A DNA stretch of 64,000 bases from Pandoraea captiosa (lineage in GTDB: Bacteria; Pseudomonadota; Gammaproteobacteria; Burkholderiales; Burkholderiaceae), in contig NZ_CABPSQ010000005.1 of assembly GCF_902459775.1 (NCBI RefSeq), positions 186,001 through 250,000 on the forward strand, in the 5' to 3' direction. Positions 24,148-32,701 of this stretch are shown one piece after another. The notes under the pieces were generated by a model. The model was not told where the DNA came from, ran no database searches, and saw nothing but the letters and a program-made list of their open reading frames with translations. The position numbers were made by a program, and so were the translations under genes. Numbering within the stretch: the first letter of the stretch is position 1; the number at the start of each line of letters is the position of its first letter.

Positions 24148-25089
24148 ATGAGTGACCCGCTCGCCGAGATCGTCACATTGCTTCAACCGACCCTCGCGTT
24201 CTCCAAGGTGGTGAGCGGCGCAGGGCGCTGGCGGGCGACGCGCACCGAGCTTGGGCAGCCGGTCTATTGCGTTGTGCTTGACGGCGCGCTGTCGGTCTCC
24301 GTCAACGGAGGTGCGCCGCAGACGCTTCAGGCCGACGACTTCGTGCTGGTGCCCGAGGCCTCCCACTTTGCGATTTCCAGCGTGGATCCTCCGGACGACG
24401 CGGGCACATCGGACCTCGCGCCGACGGCGCTGACCGATGGGACCTTTCGGTTCGGCGACACGACAGCCGCGCCGGATGCGCAATGGCTGGCGGGGCGGTG
24501 TGCATTTGGCTCGCCGGATGCGGCAATGCTGGTATCGCTGCTGCCCGAGAGCGTGCTCGTGCGCGGCGATCGTCGGCTCTCGACGCTCGTGAATCTGATG
24601 CGGGATGAAGCGCGGGCGGATCGTCCGGCGCGCGAGGTCGTGCTGGCGCGACTGCTCGAAGTGCTGTTCATCGAAGCGCTGCGATCGTCGCAAACGCAGG
24701 CGACGCCCGGCCTTGCTGGTGGACTTGCGGATGCGCGTCTGGCGCTTGCCATTCGTGCGATACATGCGAGCCCGGAGAGAGCCTGGACGATTGCCCAGTT
24801 GGCGCGCACGGCGGCGCTCTCGCGCTCCGCGTTCTTTGACCGGTTCAGTCGTGTGGTGGGCGTGGGGCCGATTGAGTATCTCGCGTCGTGGCGAATGGCG
24901 ATTGCCAAGGATCTGCTGCGTCGAAACGAGTTCAGCGTCGCGACCGTCGCCGCGCGGGTCGGTTACCGCTCCGCGAGCGCGTTCAGTGTCGCGTTCGCTC
25001 GCATGGTGGGTGTTTCGCCGACGCAGTTTGCAAAGCAGGAGACGACCGCTGCGATGCGTGCGGATTTGGCAGAGTCAAATTCGCAATGA
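24148..25089 (+). CDS. AraC-family regulator with cupin_6 domain
   Basis: Regulator of 313 residues. The N-terminal cupin_6-like domain starts MSDPLAEIVTLLQPTLAFSK and contains LQADDFVLVPEASHFAIS. The C-terminal DNA-binding part has helix-turn-helix motifs TIAQLARTAALSRSAFFDRF and VATVAARVGYRSASAFSVAF, then VGVSPTQFAK. This AraC subfamily is often paired with an SDR gene, as here (divergent, 97 bp apart), so the SDR at 23298-24050 is the probable target. The start ATG is the first in the frame after the divergent gap. Confidence 0.92.
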   Translation: MSDPLAEIVTLLQPTLAFSKVVSGAGRWRATRTELGQPVYCVVLDGALSVSVNGGAPQTLQADDFVLVPEASHFAISSVDPPDDAGTSDLAPTALTDGTFRFGDTTAAPDAQWLAGRCAFGSPDAAMLVSLLPESVLVRGDRRLSTLVNLMRDEARADRPAREVVLARLLEVLFIEALRSSQTQATPGLAGGLADARLALAIRAIHASPERAWTIAQLARTAALSRSAFFDRFSRVVGVGPIEYLASWRMAIAKDLLRRNEFSVATVAARVGYRSASAFSVAFARMVGVSPTQFAKQETTAAMRADLAESNSQ

Positions 25090-25151
25090 CGGGCATTACG
25101 TGAAACCCCGGGAGGGTTTTGCCAAAGGAAGCTTGCCAGATAAGGCTGATG

Positions 25152-25236
25152 TGGTGCCCAGGGCCGGAATCGAACCGGCACGCCTTGCGGCGGGGGATTT
25201 TGAGTCCCCTGCGTCTACCAATTTCACCACCTGGGC
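25152..25236 (-). tRNA. tRNA-Leu(CAA)
   Basis: An 85-nt cloverleaf on the minus strand: acceptor GCCCAGG pairs with CCTGGGC, followed by discriminator A and encoded CCA. The anticodon loop reads ACTCAAAAT with anticodon CAA, decoding UUG. A long variable arm (CCGCCGCAAGGCG region) and T-arm GGTTCGATTCC are present, as expected for tRNA-Leu. No integrase or att-like duplicate of its 3' end was seen next to it. Confidence 0.95.
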
Positions 25237-25422
25237 AGGTGTGCGTGCACCGAACGGTGTCGCAGCGTGAGACGTTCGATAATCCCGTTGGGGCTCACCG
25301 GACGAAGGCGAGATTATGACCGAAATTTCCTTCGGCCACAAGCCCGCCGCGTTCGCTTCTTTTTGCCACCGCCCGCCTGCTTCATTCACCCGCAGGCGGC
25401 GGCAATCAGGCGAGACCGCCGA

Positions 25423-26592
25423 TCAGTCGGAGACGTAGACGAACTTGCCGTTCTTGATCTGTCCCATCACGCCGGCGCGTTGGTCCAGTCCGACGTGATC
25501 CTGAGGACTCAGGTTCATGATGCCGTTGGGAATCGCCAGGTTACGCGTCGATTCGAGTGCGTCGCGCAACGCCACACGGAACGCAGGCGTGCCCGGCGCC
25601 GCAACCTTTGCCGCACGCGGCACGGCGTCGTTGAGCAGATCCCACACGCCGTAAGCGTCAGCCGCAAACTGCGTCACAGTGTCCGCGCCATACTTCGCCT
25701 CATACTTCTTCGTGAACGCCAGGGCCGCCGTGCGCGCCGGATGACCCTGCGGCAACGATTTGGCCACTACACCCGGCTGCGTGGGGAAGAGCGTGCCCTC
25801 GACATCCTTGCCGCCAACGCGCACGAAGTCGTATGTTGCGATGCCATGCGTCTGGTAAATCTTGCCGGTATAACCGCGCTCCTGAAGCGTGCGCTGCGGC
25901 AGCGCAGCCGGTGTGCCCGAACCGGCCACCAGAATGGCGTCGGGCTTGGCAGCCATCAGCTTGAGCGCCTGCCCGGTCACGCTCGTATCCGTACGGTTAA
26001 AGCGCTCCTGAGCCACGATCTTCAACTTGCGCAATGCCGCAAACTTCGAGAATTCCTTGAGCCAGCTGTCGCCATAAGCGTCGGCAAAGCCGATGAACCC
26101 CACCGTCTGCACGCCATGGTTCGCCATGTAGCGCGTCATCACGTCGGCCATCGCAGAGTCGTTGGCCGCCATCTTGAAGGCCCAGCGTCGCTTGGCGTCC
26201 TGCGGCTCGACGGCCACGGCAGAACCGATCAGCGTAATCATCGGCGTTTCCGCCTCGGAGATGGGGTCGAGCATCGCCAGCGCGCTCGGCGTAATGTTCG
26301 GGCCGACGATGACGTCGACCTTGTTCTCGCTGATGAGCTTGCGCGTGTTCTTCACGGCCGTGCCGGGATCTGAGGCGTCGTCCAGAAACAGGTAATGCAC
26401 CTTCTGCCCGCCGATCTGGTCGGGCCAGAGCTGCATGGCGTTCTTACTGGCAATGCCGATGGCCGCTGCCGGTCCCGTCGAGGACAGATCGATGCCGACG
26501 GTCAGGTCGGCACGGGCGGCCGTCGCGATGCCGGTCAGCGTCAGAGCGAGCAGCACGCCGGACAGGCGGATGCCGCGAAGAGATGAGCGCAT
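25423..26592 (-). CDS. Branched-chain amino-acid-type ABC transporter binding protein
   Basis: Periplasmic binding protein of 389 residues in the Leu/Ile/Val-binding (Peripla_BP_6) family. A clear signal peptide (MRSSLRGIRLSGVLLALTLT, cleavage near ATAARA) precedes VGIDLSSTGPAAAIG, and later landmarks include VDVIVGPNITPSALAM, VGFIGFADAYGDSWL and FAADAYGVWDLL. The ATG at 26592 has AAAGGAG seven bases upstream. No liv-type permease or ATPase genes are adjacent, so its transporter is encoded elsewhere. Ligands of this family include amino acids, amides and aromatic acids; which one applies here cannot be told. Confidence 0.92.
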   Translation of the reverse strand: MRSSLRGIRLSGVLLALTLTGIATAARADLTVGIDLSSTGPAAAIGIASKNAMQLWPDQIGGQKVHYLFLDDASDPGTAVKNTRKLISENKVDVIVGPNITPSALAMLDPISEAETPMITLIGSAVAVEPQDAKRRWAFKMAANDSAMADVMTRYMANHGVQTVGFIGFADAYGDSWLKEFSKFAALRKLKIVAQERFNRTDTSVTGQALKLMAAKPDAILVAGSGTPAALPQRTLQERGYTGKIYQTHGIATYDFVRVGGKDVEGTLFPTQPGVVAKSLPQGHPARTAALAFTKKYEAKYGADTVTQFAADAYGVWDLLNDAVPRAAKVAAPGTPAFRVALRDALESTRNLAIPNGIMNLSPQDHVGLDQRAGVMGQIKNGKFVYVSD

Positions 26593-26936
26593 GGGGTCTC
26601 CTTTAAGTCGAATCGCATAAGCATACCGCACCGTCTGCGCCAGACCAGCGGGGAAAAAATACTCCGGCCTTTGCCTTGGTGTCCTGGTCATTTCGGACCG
26701 CACGCGACGCCCGATCTCCGGACCATCGCGTCGAAATTCAATTGCGTCTGACGAATTAGAAATTAATTTTGACGAAACCTTGGTTGCTGATTTAGTGTTT
26801 TGTTGTAATTGACGATGAATGAATAATAAATTGGTAATTTAAAAATAATTTAAATTACTCTTGCGGTGAATTTTGTTGGTGAGTGCGAGTTTAAATATCG
26901 TTGAATTCATTCTCGTTTCCGGAGAGCGAACCGCCA
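26593..26936. other. AT-rich divergent promoter region
   Basis: This 344-bp stretch separates the binding-protein gene from the outer-membrane trio and holds no gene. Positions 26761-26880 contain only 31 G/C in 120 bases (about 26%), the most AT-rich segment I noticed in the window. It probably carries the promoter of the trio and could be a target for a nucleoid silencer (inference). Confidence 0.6.
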
Positions 26937-28274
26937 ATGCAGAGACAGTCGTGGGAGGGCGTCGGCGCAACGGCGTCGGACAAATGGGCGCGATCGGCAC
27001 GGGGTGTCGGGCGCGGTGCGCTCAATCGCACGACTGGCTTGTGCCGCGACGCGACGCGCGGAGCGACATGGCACGGCGCGGCCCTGACGCTTGCGCTGGC
27101 AATGTGCTGCATGGCGCCGATGAGCGCCGTCCATGCGCAGACATCGGGGCCGAGTGCGGCGCCGCAAGATGCCGCCGTCACGAACGCAAAGCCCGAAGCA
27201 CCCATCGAGCCGACCTCACGAAAAGTGTCCTGGCATTCGCCGGAGGACGGCGATTTCGATGCCAGTGACTTCTTGCTCAATCATCGCGGCGCGTTACCCG
27301 TGCCCACCATCATCACGGAACCGGCAATCGGCTACGGCGGTGGCGTGGCGCTGATGTTCTTTTCCGAATCGATGGCCGACGCAGCGAGAAACGCAAAGGA
27401 AACCGGGGTCATGTCGCCGCCGAACATTACGGCAGTCGGCGGCATGTATACGGAAAACGGCACCTGGGGCGCCGGGCTGATGCATTTCCACACGTGGGGC
27501 GGCGATTCGATCCGGTATCTCGGCGGGCTCGCCAAAGTGAATATGAAGACGGACTACTACGGACTGTCGAATTCACCGCGCTCCTATCAACTCAATGGCT
27601 GGTTGCTCGTGCAACAGGTGCTGTTTCGCATCGGTAATTCGCATTGGTTCGTCGGCCCGCGCTATACCTACTTTGATTCGAATACGCACTTCACCGGACA
27701 AATTGCGCAGGAGGTGGGCGTGCCGGACGCCCAACGTCGTATCGGCAAGGTGGGGCTCGTGATCGACTACGACAGCCGCGACAACATGTTCTTCCCGAAC
27801 AAGGGCAGCTATCTGGAACTGGAAATTCAGGCAGCGCGCCCATGGGCGGGCAGCTCGCAATCGTTCGAGACGTATAACGGACGCGGCTACACATGGTTGC
27901 CGCTCTCGCGCGAGTGGGTTCTCGGCCTGCGCCTCGACGGCCGCTTCTCGGCAGGCGATACGCCCTTTTACGCGCAACCGTACGTCAAGCTGCGCGGCGT
28001 GCAGCAAGGTCGGTATCAGGACCAGAACGCCGCGATGGTGGAAGCCGAATTGCGCTGGAACGTCACGCCGCGCTGGTCCGTTCTGGGGTTCAGCGGCGCC
28101 GGGCGCGCATGGGGCAAATGGAAGTCCTTCTCCGAAGCGGACGCCGTCGTCAGTGTCGGCGCCGGCTTTCGCTATCTGATCGCGGCGAAGCTCGGACTGG
28201 CCGTGGGCGTGGACGTCGCGCACAGCAAAGGCGAGAACGCTTTCTACATCCAGGTCGGCAGCGCATGGCACTGA
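26937..28274 (+). CDS. Outer-membrane barrel protein, D15/BamA-TamA-like (first of trio)
   Basis: Predicted outer-membrane protein of 445 residues. After an unusually long leader (~68 residues: basic, then ATWHGAALTLALAMCCMAPM, cleavage near AVHAQ) comes a short linker and a barrel resembling the C-terminal D15/Omp85 domain: TIITEPAIGYGGGVALMFF, VGLVIDYDSRDNMFFPNKGS and a VKLRGVQQGRYQDQNA segment resembling the conserved (V/I)RG(Y/F) lid loop. POTRA repeats are absent, so it is a barrel-only member. The ATG at 26937 has GGAGAG ten bases upstream. The next gene overlaps or closely follows its stop, so the three genes form one operon. Role unknown: export, biogenesis or porin-like functions are possible. 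Confidence 0.8.
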   Translation: MQRQSWEGVGATASDKWARSARGVGRGALNRTTGLCRDATRGATWHGAALTLALAMCCMAPMSAVHAQTSGPSAAPQDAAVTNAKPEAPIEPTSRKVSWHSPEDGDFDASDFLLNHRGALPVPTIITEPAIGYGGGVALMFFSESMADAARNAKETGVMSPPNITAVGGMYTENGTWGAGLMHFHTWGGDSIRYLGGLAKVNMKTDYYGLSNSPRSYQLNGWLLVQQVLFRIGNSHWFVGPRYTYFDSNTHFTGQIAQEVGVPDAQRRIGKVGLVIDYDSRDNMFFPNKGSYLELEIQAARPWAGSSQSFETYNGRGYTWLPLSREWVLGLRLDGRFSAGDTPFYAQPYVKLRGVQQGRYQDQNAAMVEAELRWNVTPRWSVLGFSGAGRAWGKWKSFSEADAVVSVGAGFRYLIAAKLGLAVGVDVAHSKGENAFYIQVGSAWH

Positions 28275-29539
28275 CGACATTGCGCACCGATTCCATCGGC
28301 TTTACCGACAAAGGCATGCACATGCGGATGTGGAAGATGCGGCAACAGTGGCAACGGCGGCAACTGTGGCAACGGGCACTGCTGCCGATCGGCGGCGGGC
28401 ATTGGTGCCTCGCAGCCGCTCTGATCGCATGCCTGAGCGGTGCGCCGCGCGACGCTGCCGCCTGGGGCGCCGGTGCGACGGGCGCTACGATGGTTGCACC
28501 CATGCCGGACGGCAGCGGGGACGTGACGACACGGCGCGGCTGGTATCGCGGCGTGATCGGGCCGACGGCCACACCTGCCGAGGGGAGCGCCGCGTCGCCA
28601 TCGGCAGCGCCCGACGACAAGGCCACGGCCAACGCGTCGGCATCGTCCGGCGGGGCCGCCGCGCCGGAGGGCGCATCGCAGACGTCCCCGGCACCGAAGC
28701 AATGGGATCGGGCGTTGCCGTTCTTTGCGCAGCGCGTGATCGACCGTGGGTACGAACTCCCCAATCCCTATGACGTGGGCTACTCGTACTTCAACGGCGC
28801 GCAACGCTACCAACTCAGCAATCTGATGGTCGGCGCGAACGGCAACGGGCTGCGCTCGGCGGATTTCGTGCAATTCGAGCAGTCGCGCATTCGCAGTGAA
28901 TCGAACCAGTTTCAGCTGGGCGCATGGTTGTTCCCGTTCATGAATGTGTACGCCATCGTGGGTAACGTGCGCGGTGGCGGCGACATCAACATCAATTTCT
29001 CGTCGCTCACGGCGCTCGAACAGTTCTTCGGGCTCAACATCGGTTGTGCGGGCAGACGACCGCCGCCCAATTGCGCCAACCCGATCAAGCTGCCGACAGC
29101 CCACGCGGACTACAGCGGCCACACCTACGGCGGCGGCTTTACGCTGGTCGGCACCTACGGCGATCTGTTCTTCTCGTTACCCGTGACGTATACGGTCTCG
29201 GACATCTCCATGTCCGACTCGCTCATTCATTCGTGGAACATTTCCCCGCGTATCGGCTGGAACGTGCATCTTGGCTCGGCCGGGATCCTCACGCCGTATG
29301 TCGGAGCAACGTGGTTCCGCACGAAGGCAGTCATTACCGGCCACTTCGATATCCCGATCGAAGCGGCAGGCGGCCAGACGCAGCGCCTCGACTACCAGAT
29401 CGACCAGTCGGTCACGGGTAGCTGGAGCGGCGTCGCGGGGCTGAGCTGGGCGGTCAGCAAGCGCTTTGGCCTGCTCGCCGAATTCGGTTACGGCTACAAC
29501 CGTAACGACGTCATTCTCACTGCCTTCCTGAGATTCTGA
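28265..29539 (+). CDS. Outer-membrane beta-barrel protein (second of trio)
   Basis: Protein of up to 424 residues with a signal peptide (core WCLAAALIACLSGAPRDAAA) and an Ala/Ser/Pro-rich spacer (TATPAEGSAASPSAAPDDKA). A C-terminal barrel-like region of alternating strands follows (FQLGAWLFPFMNVYAIVGNV, FTLVGTYGDLFFSLPVTYTV) and ends in ILTAFLRF with a terminal Phe. I do not recognise a named family. The ATG at 28265 overlaps the preceding stop by 10 bp; an internal ATG at 28322 has AAAGG at ideal spacing and may be the real start. Its stop overlaps the next start (TGATG), so translation is probably coupled along the trio. Confidence 0.75.
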   Translation: MALTTLRTDSIGFTDKGMHMRMWKMRQQWQRRQLWQRALLPIGGGHWCLAAALIACLSGAPRDAAAWGAGATGATMVAPMPDGSGDVTTRRGWYRGVIGPTATPAEGSAASPSAAPDDKATANASASSGGAAAPEGASQTSPAPKQWDRALPFFAQRVIDRGYELPNPYDVGYSYFNGAQRYQLSNLMVGANGNGLRSADFVQFEQSRIRSESNQFQLGAWLFPFMNVYAIVGNVRGGGDININFSSLTALEQFFGLNIGCAGRRPPPNCANPIKLPTAHADYSGHTYGGGFTLVGTYGDLFFSLPVTYTVSDISMSDSLIHSWNISPRIGWNVHLGSAGILTPYVGATWFRTKAVITGHFDIPIEAAGGQTQRLDYQIDQSVTGSWSGVAGLSWAVSKRFGLLAEFGYGYNRNDVILTAFLRF

Positions 29540-30774
29540 TGTTCCCTCCGTTGCCCACCCGTCAAACATGCCGGACGATGCGCATTGCGCTGGTCGCGTC
29601 GTCCCTGGCTGCGCTTATCTGCAGTGGCGCGTCGATGGCGCAGGCGACGACGGACGGGGGCGGGGCGGCGTCCGCCACAGACGCGACGGTCGCCACGGTA
29701 CCCGCTGCCCAACAAGGCTGGATCGACCGGCTGCTCGCCAAACTGGGTGCGGCCGACAAGGTGGACGTCAGTCATGGCATGGACTGGGGCGTGATGCCGG
29801 GGCCGTTCTACAACCCGGAGATGGGGTTTGGCATCGGCGCCGCAGCCGTCGGTCTATATAAGACGCGCGACGCGTTGCCGACGACGCAACTCTCCACCAT
29901 GACCATCCACGGTTTCGGCACGACGACCGGTGCGTTCGGCATTGGCGTGGACAACACCACATTCTTCACCGACGACCGCTTTCGCTTCGTGATTGCGGGG
30001 GCCGTCGTGAACATGCCGACGCAATACTGGGGCATCGGCTACGACCGTGCGAGCAACGACGACAACCGGGAGAAGTACACGAAACGCAGCGCGTTCGTGC
30101 GCCCCACATTCCTGTGGCGGCTCTGGCCGAGTGCGTATGGGGGCTTTGGCGTCGACGCGCACTTCGATTCGGCGGTCAACCGCGACAAGGGGGATGCGAG
30201 CGCCTTCGTCACCGATCCCATCGGTCCGTATGTGCGCAGCATCGGCCTGAGTGCCAACTTTTCCTACGACACGCGGGACTTCATCCCGAATCCCTACAAA
30301 GGTCAGGCGCTATCGCTCACGACCACTGTCTATCGGCGTGCGTTCGGCAGCAGCACGTCGTTCGAATCGCTCGAATGGTCTTATGACCACTACACGAGGT
30401 TTCGCGAGCGCGACGTGCTGGCCTTCGACATCTACGGGAAATTCAGTTGGGGAGACGTGCCGTGGAGCATGATGCCGACATTCGGCGACGGCAAACACAT
30501 GCGTGGCTATTTCCTGGGGCAGTATCGCGACAGGAACATGCTCACGGCGCAAGTCGAGTACCGGATGCATATCGTCGGCCGACATGGCGTGGTCGCCTGG
30601 GTAGGCGCAGGGGCGATTGCGGACCGGCCGGGCGATCTCGCCTCGGCACACTGGCTGCCGAACGGCGGGGTGGGCTATCGCTTTGAATTCAAGCCGCGTG
30701 TGAACGTACGCTTCGACGTCGGCTTCGGACGTCAGACGCGCGGCGTCTACTTTCAGATCAACGAAGCGTTCTGA
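29539..30774 (+). CDS. Outer-membrane barrel protein, D15/BamA-TamA-like (third of trio)
   Basis: Protein of 411 residues with a signal peptide (IALVASSLAALICSGASMAQ) and a barrel-only D15-like body: PFYNPEMGFGIGAAAVGLYK, a SANFSYDTRDFIPNPYKGQA strand block like that of surface-antigen D15 proteins, and HMRGYFLGQYRDRNM. It ends GVYFQINEAF with the terminal Phe expected of outer-membrane barrels. No POTRA domain is seen. The ATG overlaps the stop of the second trio gene by one base. It resembles the first member in fold but not closely in sequence. The function of the trio is not known to me. Confidence 0.8.
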   Translation: MFPPLPTRQTCRTMRIALVASSLAALICSGASMAQATTDGGGAASATDATVATVPAAQQGWIDRLLAKLGAADKVDVSHGMDWGVMPGPFYNPEMGFGIGAAAVGLYKTRDALPTTQLSTMTIHGFGTTTGAFGIGVDNTTFFTDDRFRFVIAGAVVNMPTQYWGIGYDRASNDDNREKYTKRSAFVRPTFLWRLWPSAYGGFGVDAHFDSAVNRDKGDASAFVTDPIGPYVRSIGLSANFSYDTRDFIPNPYKGQALSLTTTVYRRAFGSSTSFESLEWSYDHYTRFRERDVLAFDIYGKFSWGDVPWSMMPTFGDGKHMRGYFLGQYRDRNMLTAQVEYRMHIVGRHGVVAWVGAGAIADRPGDLASAHWLPNGGVGYRFEFKPRVNVRFDVGFGRQTRGVYFQINEAF

Positions 30775-30791
30775 TGTCCGGCGACCGGTGT

Positions 30792-30811
30792 CCGGAAGCC
30801 TGCGCTTCCGG
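30792..30811. terminator. Hairpin between convergent trio and cysB genes
   Basis: CCGGAAGC (30792-30799) pairs perfectly with GCTTCCGG (30804-30811) around a 4-nt loop. It lies between the stop of the third outer-membrane gene and the end of the convergent cysB gene. There is no T run on either side, so termination strength is doubtful, but the position fits a shared bidirectional hairpin. Confidence 0.45.
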
Positions 30812-30820
30812 CCGGGCCCA

Positions 30821-31762
30821 TCAAAGCTCGTAACTCTCGTGCTCGCCGCGCAATGCCTGTTCCACCAGCTTGCGTGTGAGGATTGGTGAAAGCAGCTCAA
30901 CCATCGTGAAAACATATCCACGCAAATAGGCGCCCTGCTTGAGGGCGACGCGCGTCACGTTGGTACCGAAGAGATGTCCCACCTGTATCGCCCGGAGATT
31001 GCGGTCGCGCTCCGGGTCGAACGCCACGCCCGCCAGAATCCCCACGCCCAGCCCGAGTTCGACATATGTCTTGATGACGTCCGCGTCGATGGCTTCGAGC
31101 ACGATGTCCGGCTGCACATGGCGCAGCGCAAACGCCTGATCGATCTTGGCGCGCCCGGCAAACTGCGGGTCGTAAGTGATCATCGGATACTTCGCCAGAT
31201 CCTCGATCCCGACGGAGGGCAGTTGCAGCAACGGGTGATCGGGCGGCACCACCGCGACGTGCTGCCACTGATAGCAGGGCAGCGACACGAGATCCTTATA
31301 GCCGGCGATGGCTTCCGTCGCGATGGCCAGATCCGCCTGGTCGTGCAGCACCATCTCGGCGATCTGCGTGGGGCTGCCCTGCAGAATCGACAGGCGCACC
31401 TTCGGATAGCGCTTCTTGAACTCGGCCACGGCGTGCGGGAGCGAGTAGCGCGCCTGCGTGTGCGTCGTGGCAATGGTCAGGCTGCCCTGATCCTGGGCGG
31501 CGTAGTCCTTGCCGATCCGCTTGAGGCTTTCCACCTCCATCAATATCCGCTCGACGGACTCGAAGATGATGCGCCCGGGTTCGGTCAGATTACGGATGCG
31601 CTTGCCATGCCGGGCAAAGATATCCACACCGAGCTCTTCTTCAAGCTCGATGATGGCCTTGGAGACGCCCGGTTGGGAGGTAAAGAGTGCCTTGGCGGCC
31701 TCCGTCAGGTTGAAATTCTGGCGGACGGCCTCGCGCACGAAGCGGAACTGGTGCAGGTTCAT
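30821..31762 (-). CDS. cysB: CysB, LysR-type regulator of sulfur assimilation
   Basis: LysR-type activator of 313 residues, the usual CysB length. The N-terminal helix-turn-helix is typical (MNLHQFRFVREAVRQNFNLT, then ALFTSQPGVSKAIIELEEEL), and the sensor half has the CysB signature TTHTQARYSLPHAV. In enterobacteria CysB activates cysteine genes in response to N-acetylserine. The start at 31762 gives the conserved N-terminus; upstream in-frame starts fall in the AT-rich divergent gap. It is divergent from the exporter-cysHDN-cobA genes, its expected targets. Confidence 0.95.
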   Translation of the reverse strand: MNLHQFRFVREAVRQNFNLTEAAKALFTSQPGVSKAIIELEEELGVDIFARHGKRIRNLTEPGRIIFESVERILMEVESLKRIGKDYAAQDQGSLTIATTHTQARYSLPHAVAEFKKRYPKVRLSILQGSPTQIAEMVLHDQADLAIATEAIAGYKDLVSLPCYQWQHVAVVPPDHPLLQLPSVGIEDLAKYPMITYDPQFAGRAKIDQAFALRHVQPDIVLEAIDADVIKTYVELGLGVGILAGVAFDPERDRNLRAIQVGHLFGTNVTRVALKQGAYLRGYVFTMVELLSPILTRKLVEQALRGEHESYEL

Positions 31763-31895
31763 TTGTATAACTTTAGAAAATATACAAACAATTTTTAATT
31801 CGTTTGAAGTATATAGCCTTTTCATTACAGTGGGGGCCACTGTTTCGATAACGTTATTCCGTACAGGCATTTAGGACCTACCAGGAACGTCATTC

Positions 31896-32672
31896 ATGTC
31901 GCTGTGGCTCGAACCCCTTTCCGGACTTGGCGTCGGCCTGCTGGTCGGCCTGACCGGTGTGGGCGGCGGCTCGCTGATGACGCCTTTGCTCACGCTCCTG
32001 CTGGGGTACGCCGCGCCGGTCGCAGTGGGCACCGATCTGGCGTTCGCCGCCATCACGAAGAGTTTCGGGACGCTCGCGCATCGCTCGCACGGGCACGTGA
32101 AGTGGCACATCGTGCGACGACTCGCGCTCGGCGCGGTGCCGGCGGCGCTCGTGGCCATCCTTTTCCTGAAGCAGCTGGGTGGTATCGACGAGGTGGCGCT
32201 GCACGTCATCAAGTTGACGATCGCGGCCTCGGTCCTGCTCACGGTGCTCTCGCTGTTGTTTCGTGCGCGGCTGCTGGCTGCGCTGCGCGCCCACCCGAGC
32301 TGGCAACTGACGGGACGCCCGCAAGCCGTTGCCACGGTTGTCGTGGGGGCCTTGCTGGGCGGGCTCGTGACGATTTCCTCGATTGGCGCCGGCGCCGTAG
32401 GCGCAACGCTGATCCTGATGCTGTACCCGCAGTTGGAACCGGCGGAAGTCGCCGGAACCGATATTGCCTACGCGGTGCCGCTCACAGCCATTGCCGCGCT
32501 GGGCCATATCTGGCTCGAGACGGTGCACTGGGCACTGCTCGGCAGTCTGTTGATCGGCTCTTTGCCCGGGATCTGGCTGGGCGCGAAGCTCGCCCGTCAT
32601 CTGCCCGAGCGCATCGTGCGCGGGGCGCTGGCAGCCACGCTCACGCTGACGGCAGTCAAGCTGGTCAGCTGA
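31896..32672 (+). CDS. TauE/SafE-family membrane exporter
   Basis: Integral membrane protein of 258 residues with about seven hydrophobic helices in two similar halves. The first half opens GLGVGLLVGLTGVGGGSLMT, the glycine-rich repeat of TauE/SafE proteins, and the second has GALLGGLVTISSIGAGAVGA. Members export sulfite, sulfoacetate or related anions. Its place directly before cysH and divergent from cysB supports a role in sulfite or sulfate balance (inference from context). The ATG at 31896 has AGGA upstream. cysI, which often occupies this spot in relatives, is not in the window. Confidence 0.9.
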   Translation: MSLWLEPLSGLGVGLLVGLTGVGGGSLMTPLLTLLLGYAAPVAVGTDLAFAAITKSFGTLAHRSHGHVKWHIVRRLALGAVPAALVAILFLKQLGGIDEVALHVIKLTIAASVLLTVLSLLFRARLLAALRAHPSWQLTGRPQAVATVVVGALLGGLVTISSIGAGAVGATLILMLYPQLEPAEVAGTDIAYAVPLTAIAALGHIWLETVHWALLGSLLIGSLPGIWLGAKLARHLPERIVRGALAATLTLTAVKLVS

Positions 32673-32701
32673 CACCCCACATAGAACAAGGAGTTCGCGA
32701 C

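Noticed and set aside
25103-25119. AAACCC/GGGTTT hairpin between the AraC gene and the tRNA as a terminator
   Set aside because: The stem is only 6 bp with three G-C pairs and a single extra T; too weak to call.
25152-25236. tRNA-Leu as an integration site for a genomic island
   Set aside because: No integrase, no duplicated tRNA 3' end and no change of gene style was seen on either side.
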